A program made the position numbers and the translations under genes. Source: Agromyces terreus (GTDB taxonomy: Bacteria > Actinomycetota > Actinomycetes > Actinomycetales > Microbacteriaceae). Taken from it: a DNA stretch of 64,000 nt. Positions 38,919 to 49,158 of the stretch are shown here, one piece after another. Under the pieces are notes generated by a model. It was not told the DNA's origin. It was given only the letters and a program-made list of their open reading frames with translations, and searched no databases. How positions within the stretch are numbered: position 1 is the stretch's first letter; the number at the start of each line of letters is the position of its first letter. The DNA lies in contig NZ_WBIS01000001.1 of assembly GCF_009749465.1 (NCBI RefSeq), positions 930,001-994,000 on the forward strand. Reading direction: 5' to 3'.

Positions 38919-39560
38919 ATGCTCGACTTCGTCGTCGCGGGGCTAAGCGCCAACTCCGTGCCGTATCTCGAGGGTCTCGACCTTCAGCGCGCCGTCCATC
39001 GCGCGGTCGTCGGGGGCCAACGCCCCGACACCGTCCTCCTTCTGGAGCACACCTCCGTCTACACCGCCGGCAAGCGCACAGCGCCCGATGAGCGGCCGAC
39101 CGACGGAACCCCGGTCATCGACGTCGATCGCGGCGGCAAGATCACCTGGCACGGTCCGGGGCAGCTCATCGGGTACCCGATCATCCGTCTCGCCGAGCCG
39201 GTCGACGTCGTCGCCTACGTGCGTCGCATCGAGGCCGTGCTCATCGACGTCCTCGCCGGACTCGGTATCGCAGGAGTCCGGGTCGACGGACGATCGGGCG
39301 TCTGGGTCGGCCCGCCCGGGCTCGAGGAGAAGATCGCCGCGATCGGCATCCGGGTCGCCGACGGCGTCACGATGCACGGATTCGCGCTCAATTGCTCGAA
39401 CCCGCTCGACCCCTACGACAAGATCGTCGCCTGCGGCATCCGCGACGCCGGCGTCACCACCGTCTCACGGGTGACGGGTGTCGAGACGACACCCGCCGAC
39501 GTGATCGAGGCCGTCACCTCGGGGTTGCGTGCCGAGTTCGAGGGCGTGGTCGTCGCGTGA
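38919..39560 (+). CDS. lipB: Octanoyl-ACP:protein octanoyltransferase
   Basis: 213 aa. [18 protein letters not shown] is the family signature; the acyl-thioester Cys is in [11 protein letters not shown] and the catalytic Lys in [11 protein letters not shown]. Transfers octanoate from acyl-carrier protein to lipoyl domains, here including the E2 2 kb upstream. The stop overlaps the lipA start (GTGA), so lipB-lipA is a coupled operon. Confidence 0.95.
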   Translation: MLDFVVAGLSANSVPYLEGLDLQRAVHRAVVGGQRPDTVLLLEHTSVYTAGKRTAPDERPTDGTPVIDVDRGGKITWHGPGQLIGYPIIRLAEPVDVVAYVRRIEAVLIDVLAGLGIAGVRVDGRSGVWVGPPGLEEKIAAIGIRVADGVTMHGFALNCSNPLDPYDKIVACGIRDAGVTTVSRVTGVETTPADVIEAVTSGLRAEFEGVVVA

Positions 39561-40546
39561 GCGCCGCCGCAGAGGGGCGCCGGATGCTGCGCCTCGAAGT
39601 CCGCAATGCCCAGACGCCGATCGAACGCAAGCCCGAGTGGATCAAGACCCGGGCCAAGATGGGGCCGGAGTACCGCCAGTTGCAGCACCTCGTGAAGAGC
39701 GAGGACCTGCACACGGTCTGCCAGGAGGCGGGCTGCCCGAACATCTACGAATGCTGGGAGGACCGCGAGGCGACCTTCCTCATCGGAGGGTCGCAGTGCA
39801 CCAGGCGCTGCGACTTCTGCCAGATCGACACGGGCAAGCCGGCCGACTACGACGTCGACGAGCCCCGTCGCGTCGCAGAGTCGGTCGTGCGCATGCAACT
39901 GCGCTACTCCACCGTCACGGGCGTCGCCCGCGACGACCTGCCCGACGGCGGAGCATGGCTCTACGCCGAGACGATCCGGCAGATCCACGAGCAGTCCCCC
40001 GGCACCGGCGTCGAGATCCTCGTACCCGATTTCAACGGCGAGCCCGAATTGCTCGGCGAGGTCTTCTCGGCACGCCCCGAGGTGTTCGCCCACAACGTCG
40101 AGACCGTGCCGCGCATCTTCAAGCGCATCAGGCCCGCGTTCCGATACGAGCGTTCGCTCGACGTGATCACGCAGGCCCGGGCTGCGGGGCTCATCACCAA
40201 GTCGAACCTCATCCTCGGCATGGGCGAGGAGCCCGCCGAGGTCTCGCAGGCCCTGCACGACCTGCACGATGCGGGAACCGACATCATCACCGTGACGCAG
40301 TACCTGCGCCCGAGCCCCCGCCACCTGCCGGTGGACCGCTGGGTCAGGCCCGAGGAGTTCGTCGCCTTCAAAGAGGAGGCCGAGTCGATCGGATTCCTCG
40401 GCGTGCTCGCCGGCCCGCTCGTGCGCTCGTCGTACCGGGCAGGTCGGCTCTGGGCGCGGTCGATGCACGCGAAGGGGCGTGAACTGCCGCCGCAGCTCGC
40501 CCATCTCGCCGACGAGACCACGGGCTTCGCGCAGGCGGTCGGCTGA
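39557..40546 (+). CDS. lipA: Lipoyl synthase
   Basis: 329 aa radical-SAM enzyme. Auxiliary cluster Cys in [13 protein letters not shown], radical-SAM [10 protein letters not shown], and the C-terminal Ser ligand region RSSYRAG. Inserts two sulfurs into the octanoyl group placed by LipB. The start is GTG 39557, overlapping the lipB stop; ATG 39584 is an alternative nine codons later. Confidence 0.95.
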   Translation: MSAAAEGRRMLRLEVRNAQTPIERKPEWIKTRAKMGPEYRQLQHLVKSEDLHTVCQEAGCPNIYECWEDREATFLIGGSQCTRRCDFCQIDTGKPADYDVDEPRRVAESVVRMQLRYSTVTGVARDDLPDGGAWLYAETIRQIHEQSPGTGVEILVPDFNGEPELLGEVFSARPEVFAHNVETVPRIFKRIRPAFRYERSLDVITQARAAGLITKSNLILGMGEEPAEVSQALHDLHDAGTDIITVTQYLRPSPRHLPVDRWVRPEEFVAFKEEAESIGFLGVLAGPLVRSSYRAGRLWARSMHAKGRELPPQLAHLADETTGFAQAVG

Positions 40547-40606
40547 GGCATCCGCTCGCCGCCTTCGCCCAACGAGAACACGGTCGGAGGCGGCTCCGCG
40601 CGCCGG

Positions 40607-40612
40607 TATCCT
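40607..40612 (+). promoter_or_regulatory. -10 element TATCCT, leaderless start of DUF4191 gene
   Basis: TATCCT lies 7 bases before ATG 40620. Confidence 0.45.
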
Positions 40613-40619
40613 TGTCACC

Positions 40620-41333
40620 ATGGCACGCACCAAGGACTCGTCGTCTGCTCCGAAGGAACCCGGCCGTCTGAAGCAGATGTGGCAGGTCTTCCAGATGACC
40701 CGTCGCTACGATCCGACGGCGCAGTGGTTGATGCTCCTGGTGTTCCTGGCACCCGTGATCGTCGGCCTCGGCCTGGCACTGTGGCTCAGCGAGGGCAACG
40801 GGTTCACCATCGCGCTCTGGATCATCGCGGGCGTGCTCGCGGGCGTGCTGCTCGCGATGATCGTGCTCGGTCGTCGCGCCGAGCGGGCCGCGTACTCGCA
40901 GATCGAGGGCCAGCCCGGTGCGGTCGGCGCGGTGCTCCGCAGCGGGCTCCGCGGAGGTTGGATCGGCAACGAGATGCCGGTCGCCGTCAACGGCAAGACG
41001 CAGGACGCGATCTACCGCTCCGTCGGCCGCGGAGGCGTCGCGCTCATCAGCGAAGGCCCCCTCTCGCGCACGCAGCGCATGCTCGACGACGAGAAGCGCA
41101 AGGTCGCGCGCATCCTCCCGAACGTCCCGGTCACGCTGATCTCCGTCGGCGACGACGAAGGGTCCATCGAACTGCACCGGCTTCCGGCCACGCTGCGCAA
41201 GATCAAGCGCACGCTCACGAAGCCCGAGGTCCTCGCGGTCTCGAACCGCCTCAACTCGCTGCAGAACTCGCTGCCGATCCCGAAGGGCATCGACCCGATG
41301 AAGGCGCGCCCGCAGCGCGGCAAGATGCGCTGA
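40620..41333 (+). CDS. DUF4191 membrane protein
   Basis: 237 aa. Two membrane helices (about residues 38-58 and 64-84: [40 protein letters not shown]), then a cytoplasmic domain with [20 protein letters not shown] and a basic C terminus. It lies right after lipA, the usual place for this actinobacterial family. Function unknown; the context suggests a link to lipoate metabolism but nothing in the sequence shows it. Confidence 0.85.
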   Translation: MARTKDSSSAPKEPGRLKQMWQVFQMTRRYDPTAQWLMLLVFLAPVIVGLGLALWLSEGNGFTIALWIIAGVLAGVLLAMIVLGRRAERAAYSQIEGQPGAVGAVLRSGLRGGWIGNEMPVAVNGKTQDAIYRSVGRGGVALISEGPLSRTQRMLDDEKRKVARILPNVPVTLISVGDDEGSIELHRLPATLRKIKRTLTKPEVLAVSNRLNSLQNSLPIPKGIDPMKARPQRGKMR

Positions 41334-41352
41334 TCACCGACGCAGGCGAGCT

Positions 41353-41393
41353 CGACGAAGCGGCATCCGATCAGATCGGATGCCGCTTCGTCG
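41353..41393. terminator. Terminator with 19-bp perfect stem
   Basis: Arms 41353-41371 and 41375-41393 are perfectly complementary around the loop CAG. It lies 20 bases after the DUF4191 stop and faces the RDD gene from the other side. Confidence 0.88.
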
Positions 41394-41487
41394 TCGATGG
41401 GTGCGTCACGCGGCTGCCGCGGTGATCCGGATGCCGCAGCCGCGCGCCGCACCGGCCGTGCCCGTTGCGCCGTGCAGGGCCCGGCAC

Positions 41488-41922
41488 TCAGGCCCGGATC
41501 AGGACGGTGCCGGCGATCTTGTCGTGGAACCCGCGCTGGTCGGAATCCCAGACGAGCACGGGCACGACGATCGCGAGCAGGACCGTGCGCACGATCGGAC
41601 GCCAGAGCCCGACCCATCCGCCGCTGATCGGCACGATGCGCAGGCCCGCGACGCGGTGGCCGACGCTGCCGCCGATCGTCGGGATGAAGACGATCTGCAT
41701 GAGGACGAAGATGCCGAGCGTGAGCCACGAGTGCAGGGTCGAGCTGTACGGGGCGAACGCGAGGGCGATGAGGATCGCCGCCGCCCAGTCGACGGCGATC
41801 GCGAGGAAACGGCGTCCGACGCGGCCGACGGAGCCGCGCCCCTCGTCGGGGAGGCCGAGTCGTTGCCCGGGCCACCGGCTGGGTTCGAGTCGTCCGAACG
41901 TCGTCGGTGTAGAGTCAGGCAT
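41488..41922 (-). CDS. RDD family membrane protein
   Basis: 144 aa. The RDD hallmark is [19 protein letters not shown] with Arg and Asp at the start of helix 1; helices follow at [19 protein letters not shown] and [13 protein letters not shown], and [12 protein letters not shown] closes the domain. Family members are proposed transporters or stress-related; the substrate is unknown. It is leaderless by its TAGAAT element and divergent from glnA. Confidence 0.87.
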   Translation of the reverse strand: MPDSTPTTFGRLEPSRWPGQRLGLPDEGRGSVGRVGRRFLAIAVDWAAAILIALAFAPYSSTLHSWLTLGIFVLMQIVFIPTIGGSVGHRVAGLRIVPISGGWVGLWRPIVRTVLLAIVVPVLVWDSDQRGFHDKIAGTVLIRA

Positions 41923-41928
41923 CCATGG

Positions 41929-41934
41929 ATTCTA
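41929..41934 (-). promoter_or_regulatory. -10 element TAGAAT, leaderless start of the RDD gene
   Basis: TAGAAT on the minus strand, 6 bases before ATG 41922. It lies next to the GlnR box of glnA, so GlnR could affect both directions. Confidence 0.5.
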
Positions 41935-41949
41935 CCGGCGGCCCCCTGC

Positions 41950-41987
41950 GTAACATGCCGGAAACAAACGCGTCACGGTAGAGAAAC
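41950..41987 (+). promoter_or_regulatory. Double GlnR box upstream of glnA
   Basis: GTAAC (41950-41954), GAAAC (41961-41965), GTCAC (41972-41976), GAAAC (41983-41987), each separated by exactly six bases. This fits the actinomycete GlnR consensus gTnAC-n6-GaAAC in two successive units without a deviation. GACAAT at 42005-42010 downstream could be the glnA -10. Confidence 0.9.
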
Positions 41988-42069
41988 CCTCCCTCTGTAC
42001 GGTCGACAATGGCTGTGCACGTCCGTCCGGCCTCGCCGGTTCAACTCGCCCCCTTGGAGATTCCAACCC

Positions 42070-43494
42070 ATGTTCAGTGATTCCTCTGAAGTCCTCAAGT
42101 TCATCAAGGAGACGGATGTCAAGTTCCTCGACATCCGCTTCACCGACCTCCCGGGCGTGCAGCAGCACTTCAACATCCCGGCGTCGACCGTCGACGAGGA
42201 GTTCTTCACGGTCGGGCAGCTCTTCGACGGCTCCTCGATCCGCGGGTTCGCGAACATCCACGAGTCCGACATGCAGCTCATCCCCGATGTGACCACCGCG
42301 TACATCGACCAGTTCCGCACCGCGCGCACCCTGGTCATGGTGTTCGACATCTACAACCCGCGCAACGGCGAGATCTATTCGAAGGACCCGCGTCAGGTCG
42401 CCAAGAAGGCCGAGAAGTACCTCGCGTCGACCGGCATCGCCGACACCGCGTTCTTCGCCCCCGAGGCCGAGTTCTACATCTTCGACGACGTGCGCTACGA
42501 GGTCAACCAGCACTCGAGCTTCTACTCGGTCGACTCCGAAGAGGGCGCCTGGAACTCGGGTCGCACCGAAGAAGGCGGAAACCTCGCCAACAAGACCCCG
42601 TACAAGGGCGGCTACTTCCCGGTCTCCCCCGTCGACAAGACGGCCGACCTGCGCGATGACATCACGCTGAACCTGATCGAGTCGGGCTTCACGCTCGAGC
42701 GCTCGCACCACGAGGTGGGCACCGGCGGCCAGCAGGAGATCAACTACCGCTTCGACACCATGGTGCACGCGGCCGACGACATCCTGAAGTTCAAGTACAT
42801 CGTCAAGAACACGGCCGAGCAGTGGGGCAAGTCCGCCACGTTCATGCCCAAGCCTCTCTTCGGCGACAACGGTTCGGGCATGCACACCCACCAGTCGCTG
42901 TGGAACGACGGCAAGCCCCTCTTCTACGACGAGGCCGGCTACGGCGGCCTGTCCGACCTGGCTCGCTGGTACATCGGCGGCCTGCTGAAGCACGCCCCCG
43001 CTGTGCTCGCGTTCACGAACCCGACGGTGAACTCGTACCACCGCCTCGTGCCGGGCTTCGAGGCCCCCGTGAACCTGGTCTACTCGGCGGGCAACCGTTC
43101 CGCGTCGATCCGCATCCCGATCACGGGCACCAACCCGAAGGCCAAGCGCATCGAGTTCCGTGCGCCGGATGCCTCGGGCAACCCGTACCTCGCCTTCGCC
43201 GCGCAGCTCATGGCCGGCCTCGACGGCATCAAGAACCGCATCGAGCCGCACGAGCCCGTCGACAAGGACCTCTACGAGCTTCCCCCCGAGGAGGCGAAGG
43301 CGATCCCGCAGGTCCCGGGCTCGCTCGGCGAGGCGCTCGAGGCGCTCGAGGCGGACCACGACTTCCTCCTCGAGGGCGGCGTGTTCACCAAGGAGCTCAT
43401 CGAGACTTGGATCGACTACAAGCGCGAGCGCGAGCTGAAGCCCCTGGCTCAGCGTCCGCACCCGTTCGAGTTCGAGCTGTACTACGGCGTCTGA
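42070..43494 (+). CDS. glnA: Glutamine synthetase type I (adenylylated form)
   Basis: 474 aa GSI-beta enzyme, dodecameric, ATP + Glu + NH4+ to Gln. Active-site segments [45 protein letters not shown] and the Tyr loop region [10 protein letters not shown], whose Tyr is the adenylylation target of GlnE in this class. TTGGAG about 10 bases before the ATG. Transcription is probably controlled by GlnR through the double box about 80 bases upstream. Confidence 0.97.
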   Translation: MFSDSSEVLKFIKETDVKFLDIRFTDLPGVQQHFNIPASTVDEEFFTVGQLFDGSSIRGFANIHESDMQLIPDVTTAYIDQFRTARTLVMVFDIYNPRNGEIYSKDPRQVAKKAEKYLASTGIADTAFFAPEAEFYIFDDVRYEVNQHSSFYSVDSEEGAWNSGRTEEGGNLANKTPYKGGYFPVSPVDKTADLRDDITLNLIESGFTLERSHHEVGTGGQQEINYRFDTMVHAADDILKFKYIVKNTAEQWGKSATFMPKPLFGDNGSGMHTHQSLWNDGKPLFYDEAGYGGLSDLARWYIGGLLKHAPAVLAFTNPTVNSYHRLVPGFEAPVNLVYSAGNRSASIRIPITGTNPKAKRIEFRAPDASGNPYLAFAAQLMAGLDGIKNRIEPHEPVDKDLYELPPEEAKAIPQVPGSLGEALEALEADHDFLLEGGVFTKELIETWIDYKRERELKPLAQRPHPFEFELYYGV

Positions 43495-43516
43495 TCCGGA
43501 CTCCCTGCGTTCCCGG

Positions 43517-43550
43517 AGGGGCCCGCATCGCTTCGGCGGTGCGGGCCCCT
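43517..43550. terminator. glnA terminator with UUCG loop
   Basis: 15-bp stem with one G-U pair (43517-43531 with 43536-43550) capped by TTCG, an especially stable tetraloop. It lies between the convergent glnA and glnE stop codons. Confidence 0.85.
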
Positions 43551-43590
43551 TCCGCGTCTCGAGAGCCGGCGCCGCAGCAACGGACGCGTC

Positions 43591-46500
43591 TCAGTGGGTC
43601 GACGGTTCGCGACGCTCTTCTTCACCGTAGAACCCGCGCTCGAAGACGGCACGGGCGCGACGCGTGACCCCGAGGTAGTCGTGCTCGAGCTGCGTGGCGG
43701 AGCCGGGCGGGTACCCCATGATGCGTGCGACGCCCTCGAGCTGGGTGCGTTCAACGGGAAGCACGTCGGTCGTTCGCTGGAGCCAGAGCGTGAGCGATGA
43801 GCGGGCGCGCGAGGCGAACAGCCAGGCGATGCGCAACGTCTCGGCATCGGATTCCGCGATGTACCCGTGCTCGACGCACGCGGCGAGGGCGTCGAGCGTC
43901 GACGTGGTTCGCAGGTCGGGCGCCGAGGCCGCATGCTCGAGCTGCTCGAGCTGCACGAACCACTCGACGTCGCTGAGCGAGCCGCGCCCGAGCTTGAGGT
44001 GGCGCGTGGGGTCGGCCCCCTGCGGGAGGCGTTCGTTCTCGACGCGCGCCTTGATGCGCTTGACCTCGCGGATGTCGCGATCGGAGATCTGCTCGGGATA
44101 GCGGATCGTGTCGGCGAGGAGGGTGAAGTCCTCGATGAGCCCGCGGTCGCCGGCCACTCCGCGCGCCCGGAGCAGCGCCTGGGCCTCCCAGGTGAGCGAC
44201 CAGCGTGCGTAGTAGGCGCGGTAGGCGTCGAGCGAACGCACGACGACGCCGTTGCGACCCTCGGGGCGCAGATCGGCATCGAGTTCGAACGGGAGCCGGG
44301 CATCCTCGCTCAGTCGCACGAGTTCGGCGACGATGCGGAGGGCCTGGGAATGAGCGGCGTCGGGCGCTTCGTCGGCGGGGCGGTACACGTAGATGATGTC
44401 GGCGTCGCTGCTGATGCCGAGTTCGCGCCCGCCGAAGCGGCCCATGCCGATGACCGCGAACTCGATGCCATCGGGCGCCGACCGGCGGATGGTCGCGAGC
44501 AACGCCGCGATATGGTTCTCGGTCACATCGCTGAGCGCCTTGCCGAGGTCTTCGACCGTGACGACATCGAGGATCGCCGCGAGGGCGAGTCGGAGGATCT
44601 CGCGACGACGGATGGCACGGAAGATCTTCGCGGCGGCCTCGGCGTCGGCGTGCCTCGCCAGGACGGCGCGGCCCTCCTCCTCGAGCGCCTCGATGCTGCG
44701 CGGGCGGAGCTCGTCGAGGTCTTCGAGCCAGGCGACCGCCTCGGGGCTGTGTTCGAGGAGCACGGCGGCGTATCGCGAGCCGGAGAGCACCCTCGTGAGG
44801 TTGAGCGCGGCGTCGGAGCTGTCGCGGAGCAGGCGCAGGTACCAGTGCGTCGTGCCGAGCGTGTCGCTCAGCCTGCGGAAGGAGAGGAGGCCGAAGTCGG
44901 GGTCGGTGCCCTCGGCGAACCAGGAGATCAGGACGGGCATGAGGTTGCGCTGGATCTGCGCCCTCCGCGAGACGCCGGCGGTGAGCGCGCCGATGTGCGC
45001 GAGCGCTCCACGGGGGTCGCGGAACCCGATCGCCGCGAGCCTCGCCTCGGCCTGGGCGCTCGTGAGCTCGAGACCGGATGCCGGCAGTGCGGCGACCGCG
45101 GAGAGCAGCGGCCGGTAGAAGAGGCGTTCATGCAGACCGCGCACGCGCTGGCGCACGCTCTGCCAGACCTCCCCGAGCCGTTCGGCGTCGGGGGCGAGAC
45201 CGGACGCACGGGCGATGCGGCGCCTCCCGGCGGCGTCGAGCGGCATCAGGTGCGTGCGTCGGAGCCGTTCGAGTTGCAGACGGTGCTCGAGGACTCTCAG
45301 CAGCCGGTAGTCGCGTGAGAACTCCGCGGCCTCCTCTCGCCCGACGTAGCCGTTGTCGGCGAGGGCTTCGAGCGCCGGAAGCGTGCCCTTCTGATGGATG
45401 GCGTCGTCGCTCGCACCGTGGACGAGCTGCAACAACTGCACGGTGAACTCGATGTCGCGGAGTCCCCCGGGCCCGAGCTTGACCTGGAGGGCCACCTCGT
45501 CGGCGGGGATGAACTCCGTCACCCGTTCGCGCATGCGCTGCACCGACTCGACGAAGCCCTCGCGGCTCGAGCTGGTCCAGACCTTGGGCCCCACCCCTGC
45601 TGCATACCGGGCGCCGAGCTCGGCATCGCCCGCGAGCGGCCGCGCTTTCAGCAGGGCCTGGAACTCCCAGCTCTTCGCCCAGCGGTCGTAGTACTGCAGG
45701 TGCGAGTCGAGCGTGCGCACCAGCGCGCCGTCTTTCCCTTCGGGGCGGAGGTTCGGGTCGACCTCCCAGAGGAGCGGTTCGATGGCCGGCTCCGAGATGA
45801 CGCGCATGAGGATCATCGCGAGCCGGGTCGCGATCTCGAGGGCGCGCGCGTCGGACACGATGTCTTCGTCGGCGGACTCCCCCACGTAGATGACGTCGAC
45901 GTCGCTGACATAGTTGAGCTCCCGCGCCCCGGCCTTGCCCATGCCGATGATCGCCAGCCTCGTCGCGGCGACCTCGGCCTCTGGGTAGCGCCCCGGGGCC
46001 GCCGGAGCGCCCTCGGTGCGGGAACTCGCGAGACGTGCGACGCTCAGCGCGGCATCGAGCGTCGCGCCCGCGAGGTCGGCGAGGCCGGCGGCGACGGTCT
46101 CGACCGCGTCGACGGCGTCGAGGCGGGTGAGGTCGTACACCGCGATGCGGGCGAGCAGGCTGCGGTACCGGACGCGCAACGCGGTCGACGCGGACTCGAC
46201 GGATGCCCCGGGCGCGCTCCACGCCTCGGCGACCGCGCCGAGCATCAGCTCACGCGCCTCGTCGGCCCGGAAGGGCGGGGCCGGCACCTCGTGGAGGAGC
46301 GCGAGCTCGGCCGGATGCCGCAGCAGGAAGTCGGCGAAGCCCCTCGACGCCCCGACCAGGCGGGCGAACCGCTCGGCCGACGACGGCTGCTCGAGCACCG
46401 ACGCGATCTCCTGCGGTGCGCGGGCGAGCAGGCGATCGGTCGCGATGAGCGCCTCATCGGGATCGGCCGCGTGCGCGAACGCCTCGAGCAGGACCTCCTC

Positions 46501-46608
46501 GTCGAGCGCCGTCGCCTCCGCGAGCGCTCCGAGGCGCTCGGCGGAGGCCGACAGGTCGTCGAAACCGGCACGGGCGAGCCGTGCAAGCGTCGGTGCCTGG
46601 CGGGACAT
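43591..46608 (-). CDS. glnE: Glutamine synthetase adenylyltransferase/deadenylylase
   Basis: 1005 aa, full length. Two nucleotidyltransferase halves: the N-terminal one has GMGKAGARELNYVSDVDVIY with EVDPNLRPEGKDG, the C-terminal one has GMGRFGGRELGISSDADIIY with ELDADLRPEGRNG; both Asp pairs are intact. Adds or removes AMP on the glnA-type Tyr in response to nitrogen state. Starts 9 bases after the glnA2 stop, so glnA2-glnE is an operon facing glnA. Confidence 0.95.
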   Translation of the reverse strand: MSRQAPTLARLARAGFDDLSASAERLGALAEATALDEEVLLEAFAHAADPDEALIATDRLLARAPQEIASVLEQPSSAERFARLVGASRGFADFLLRHPAELALLHEVPAPPFRADEARELMLGAVAEAWSAPGASVESASTALRVRYRSLLARIAVYDLTRLDAVDAVETVAAGLADLAGATLDAALSVARLASSRTEGAPAAPGRYPEAEVAATRLAIIGMGKAGARELNYVSDVDVIYVGESADEDIVSDARALEIATRLAMILMRVISEPAIEPLLWEVDPNLRPEGKDGALVRTLDSHLQYYDRWAKSWEFQALLKARPLAGDAELGARYAAGVGPKVWTSSSREGFVESVQRMRERVTEFIPADEVALQVKLGPGGLRDIEFTVQLLQLVHGASDDAIHQKGTLPALEALADNGYVGREEAAEFSRDYRLLRVLEHRLQLERLRRTHLMPLDAAGRRRIARASGLAPDAERLGEVWQSVRQRVRGLHERLFYRPLLSAVAALPASGLELTSAQAEARLAAIGFRDPRGALAHIGALTAGVSRRAQIQRNLMPVLISWFAEGTDPDFGLLSFRRLSDTLGTTHWYLRLLRDSSDAALNLTRVLSGSRYAAVLLEHSPEAVAWLEDLDELRPRSIEALEEEGRAVLARHADAEAAAKIFRAIRRREILRLALAAILDVVTVEDLGKALSDVTENHIAALLATIRRSAPDGIEFAVIGMGRFGGRELGISSDADIIYVYRPADEAPDAAHSQALRIVAELVRLSEDARLPFELDADLRPEGRNGVVVRSLDAYRAYYARWSLTWEAQALLRARGVAGDRGLIEDFTLLADTIRYPEQISDRDIREVKRIKARVENERLPQGADPTRHLKLGRGSLSDVEWFVQLEQLEHAASAPDLRTTSTLDALAACVEHGYIAESDAETLRIAWLFASRARSSLTLWLQRTTDVLPVERTQLEGVARIMGYPPGSATQLEHDYLGVTRRARAVFERGFYGEEERREPSTH

Positions 46609-46617
46609 CTGGTCAGG

Positions 46618-47955
46618 TCAGAGGATCTCGACGTTGCGCTGCAGCTCGAAGGGCGTCACCTGCGTGCGGTAATCGCGCCACTCGGCCCGCTTGTTCGCGA
46701 GGACATAGTTGTAGACCTGCTCCCCGAGCGTCTCGGCGACGAGCTCGGAGTTCTCCATGAACTCGATCGCGTGGTCGAGGCTCGCCGGCAGCGGGCTGTA
46801 GCCGAGGGCCCGCCGCTCGCTGTCGGTGAGCGCCCAGACGTCGTCTTCGGCCTCGGCGGGCAGCTCGTAGCCCTCTTCGATGCCCTTCATTCCGGCGGCG
46901 AGGAGCAGCGAGAACGCGAGGTACGGGTTCGCGGCCGAGTCGATGGCGCGGTACTCGACGCGGGCGCTCTGCCCCTTGTTGGGCTTGTAGAGCGGCACCC
47001 GCACGAGCGCCGAGCGGTTGTTGTGGCCCCAGCACACGAAGCTCGGCGCCTCGTCGCCGCCCCAGAGCCGCTTGTACGAGTTCACGAACTGGTTCGTCAC
47101 GGCCGAGATCTCGTGCGCGTGACGCAGCAGGCCGGCGATGAAGTGGCGACCGATCTTCGAGAGCTGGTACTGCGAACCGGCCTCGTAGAACGCGTTCGCG
47201 TCGCCCTCGAACAGCGAGAGGTGGGTGTGCATGCCGCTGCCGGGGAACTGCGAGAACGGCTTCGGCATGAACGTCGCGTAGACGCCCTGCTCGATCGCGA
47301 CCTCTTTGATGACCGTGCGGAAGGTCATGATGTTGTCGGCCGTGGTGAGCGCGTCGGCGTACCGGAGGTCGATCTCGTTCTGACCGGGACCGGCCTCGTG
47401 GTGGCTGAACTCGACCGAGATGCCGAGGTCTTCGAGCATGCGCACCGAGCGCCGACGGAAGTCGTGCGCGGTGCCGCCCGGCACGTTGTCGAAGTATCCG
47501 GCCGAATCGACCGGCTGGGGGCCCTCGGGCCCGAACTTCGACGACTTGAGCAGGTAGAACTCGATCTCGGGGTGCGTGTAGAACGTGAAGCCCCGGTCGG
47601 CGGCTCGCGCCAGGGTGCGCTTCAGCACGTTGCGCGGATCGGCGACGGCGGGCTCGCCGTCGGGCGTCGTGATGTCGCAGAACATGCGCGCGGTGGGGTC
47701 GATGTCGCCCCGCCACGGCAACGTCTGGAACGTCGTCGGATCCGGATAGGCCAGCAGGTCGGACTCGTAGGTGCGGCTCAGCCCCTCGATGGCGGAGCCG
47801 TCGAAGCCGATGCCCTCGGTGAAGGCGCCCTCGACCTCGGCCGGGGCGATCGCCACCGACTTCAGGGTGCCGACCACGTCGGTGAACCAGAGTCTGACGA
47901 ACTTGACTCCCCGCTCCTCGATCGTGCGAAGAACGAAGTCGCGCTGCTTATCCAT
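46618..47955 (-). CDS. glnA2: Glutamine synthetase-like GlnA2 (GSI-alpha type)
   Basis: 445 aa. Active-site blocks FDGSAIEGL, THPEIEFYLL, EFSHHEAGPGQNEI, GSGMHTHLSLF and WGHNNRSALVRVP are present. The adenylylation loop is replaced by YELPAEAEDDVW without the NLYDLP-type sequence, so GlnE probably does not control it although the genes are linked. The glnA1-glnE-glnA2 grouping is known in mycobacteria. ATG 47955 has AGAGAGGG upstream. It may be a true or minor glutamine synthetase. Confidence 0.92.
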   Translation of the reverse strand: MDKQRDFVLRTIEERGVKFVRLWFTDVVGTLKSVAIAPAEVEGAFTEGIGFDGSAIEGLSRTYESDLLAYPDPTTFQTLPWRGDIDPTARMFCDITTPDGEPAVADPRNVLKRTLARAADRGFTFYTHPEIEFYLLKSSKFGPEGPQPVDSAGYFDNVPGGTAHDFRRRSVRMLEDLGISVEFSHHEAGPGQNEIDLRYADALTTADNIMTFRTVIKEVAIEQGVYATFMPKPFSQFPGSGMHTHLSLFEGDANAFYEAGSQYQLSKIGRHFIAGLLRHAHEISAVTNQFVNSYKRLWGGDEAPSFVCWGHNNRSALVRVPLYKPNKGQSARVEYRAIDSAANPYLAFSLLLAAGMKGIEEGYELPAEAEDDVWALTDSERRALGYSPLPASLDHAIEFMENSELVAETLGEQVYNYVLANKRAEWRDYRTQVTPFELQRNVEIL

Positions 47956-48029
47956 CCACACCCTCTCTCGCATCTCTCAGGGTAGCGGTTCCGCGGGGCT
48001 CGGGACGCCGCTTCGAGGGGAGCGTGTGG

Positions 48030-48035
48030 AAGACT
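48030..48035 (+). promoter_or_regulatory. -10-like AAGACT, leaderless start of panB
   Basis: AAGACT lies 6 bases before ATG 48042 with no ribosome-binding site. Confidence 0.4.
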
Positions 48036-48041
48036 TGCGGC

Positions 48042-48956
48042 ATGTCCGAGCAGCCCGCGTCCCCTTCCGCCGCCGATCCGCTCTCCGGCGGAGCGTCGCC
48101 CGCCGGCGACCAGAGCGTCGAGGCGAACCCCTACGGCGGCGTCGCGGCATCCGGCGGACCGAAGCGGGTCCGCACCCGGCACTTCCGCAACGCCAAGCGC
48201 GACGGCATCAAGATCACCGGCCTCACGAGCTACGACCAGCTGACCGCACGCATCTTCGACCGTGCCGGCATCGACTTCCTGCTCGTCGGCGACTCGTCGG
48301 GCAACAACGTCTTCGGCTACGAGACCACGCTCCCGGTGACGGTCGACGAGCTCATCCCCCTCACCCGGGCGGTGGCCGGCGCGGTCGAGCGCGCCTTCGT
48401 GATCGCCGACATGCCGTTCGGCTCCTACGAGGTCGGCGCCGAGGAGGCCCTGCACACCGCGATCCGCTTCATGAAGGAGACCGGGGCGCACGCGGTCAAG
48501 CTCGAGGGCGGCGTGCGCAGCGCCGAGCAGATCCGGCGGGTCGTGCAGGCCGGCATCCCGGTGATGGCCCACATCGGCTACACGCCGCAGAGCGAGCACG
48601 GGCTCGGCGGGCACATCATCCAGGGTCGCGGAGAGGGCATCGAGCAGCTCCTCGCCGACGCGGACGCCGTGCAGGACGCCGGCGCATTCGCCGTGGTGCT
48701 CGAGATGGTCCCGTCCGACGCAGCCCGGCAGGTGACCGAGCGGCTCGACATCCCGACGATCAGCGTCGGCGCCGGGCCCGACACCGACGGCCAGCTCCTC
48801 GTCTGGACCGACTGGGCGGGGCTCACCACGGGCCGCGTGCCGAAGTTCGTGAAGCAGTACGCCGATCTCGCCGGAATCCTCGGCCAGGCCGCGGCGGAAT
48901 GGCGCGACGACGTCGCCGACGGCCGGTACCCCGGACCGGAGCACAGCTACGAGTGA
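48042..48956 (+). CDS. panB: 3-methyl-2-oxobutanoate hydroxymethyltransferase
   Basis: 304 aa TIM barrel. Mg/substrate residues in LLVGDSSGNNVFGYETTLPVT, IADMPFGSY, KLEGG, AHIGYTPQS and the catalytic Glu in VLEMVPSDAA. First step of pantothenate synthesis from ketoisovalerate and methylene-THF. The first about 45 residues are a low-complexity extension. No other pan gene is nearby. Confidence 0.94.
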   Translation: MSEQPASPSAADPLSGGASPAGDQSVEANPYGGVAASGGPKRVRTRHFRNAKRDGIKITGLTSYDQLTARIFDRAGIDFLLVGDSSGNNVFGYETTLPVTVDELIPLTRAVAGAVERAFVIADMPFGSYEVGAEEALHTAIRFMKETGAHAVKLEGGVRSAEQIRRVVQAGIPVMAHIGYTPQSEHGLGGHIIQGRGEGIEQLLADADAVQDAGAFAVVLEMVPSDAARQVTERLDIPTISVGAGPDTDGQLLVWTDWAGLTTGRVPKFVKQYADLAGILGQAAAEWRDDVADGRYPGPEHSYE

Positions 48957-48972
48957 TCGGATGCCGCGGGGA

Positions 48973-49158
48973 TCAGTCCTCCGCGGCGTCCTCCTCCGAC
49001 CACTTCGCGCTGTTGGCGCGAAGGATCTCGAGGGCGCGGGAGGCCTCCTCGCGCGTGTCGAACGGACCCACGCGATCGACGGAGGGCGACTGGAACCCCT
49101 GCTCGACCTCGCCCGTCTTGAGGTTGTACCAGAAACGGTGCTCGATATCCTCGGACAT
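48973..49158 (-). CDS. Small SPOR-like protein
   Basis: 61 aa, acidic. FWYNLKTGEVEQGFQ then VGPFDTREEASRALEILRAN, the pattern of a minimal SPOR-like/septum-related repeat found as a short stand-alone protein in actinobacteria. There is no signal peptide or membrane segment. Function unknown. Its ATG is 11 bases from the divergent map ATG. A minus-strand TAGGAT (49170-49165) lies 6 bases before the start, so the mRNA is probably leaderless. Confidence 0.78.
   Translation of the reverse strand: MSEDIEHRFWYNLKTGEVEQGFQSPSVDRVGPFDTREEASRALEILRANSAKWSEEDAAED

Noticed and set aside
43867-47985. Long plus-strand frames across glnE and glnA2
   Set aside because: They mirror the intact glnE and glnA2 coding sequences and contain no domain.
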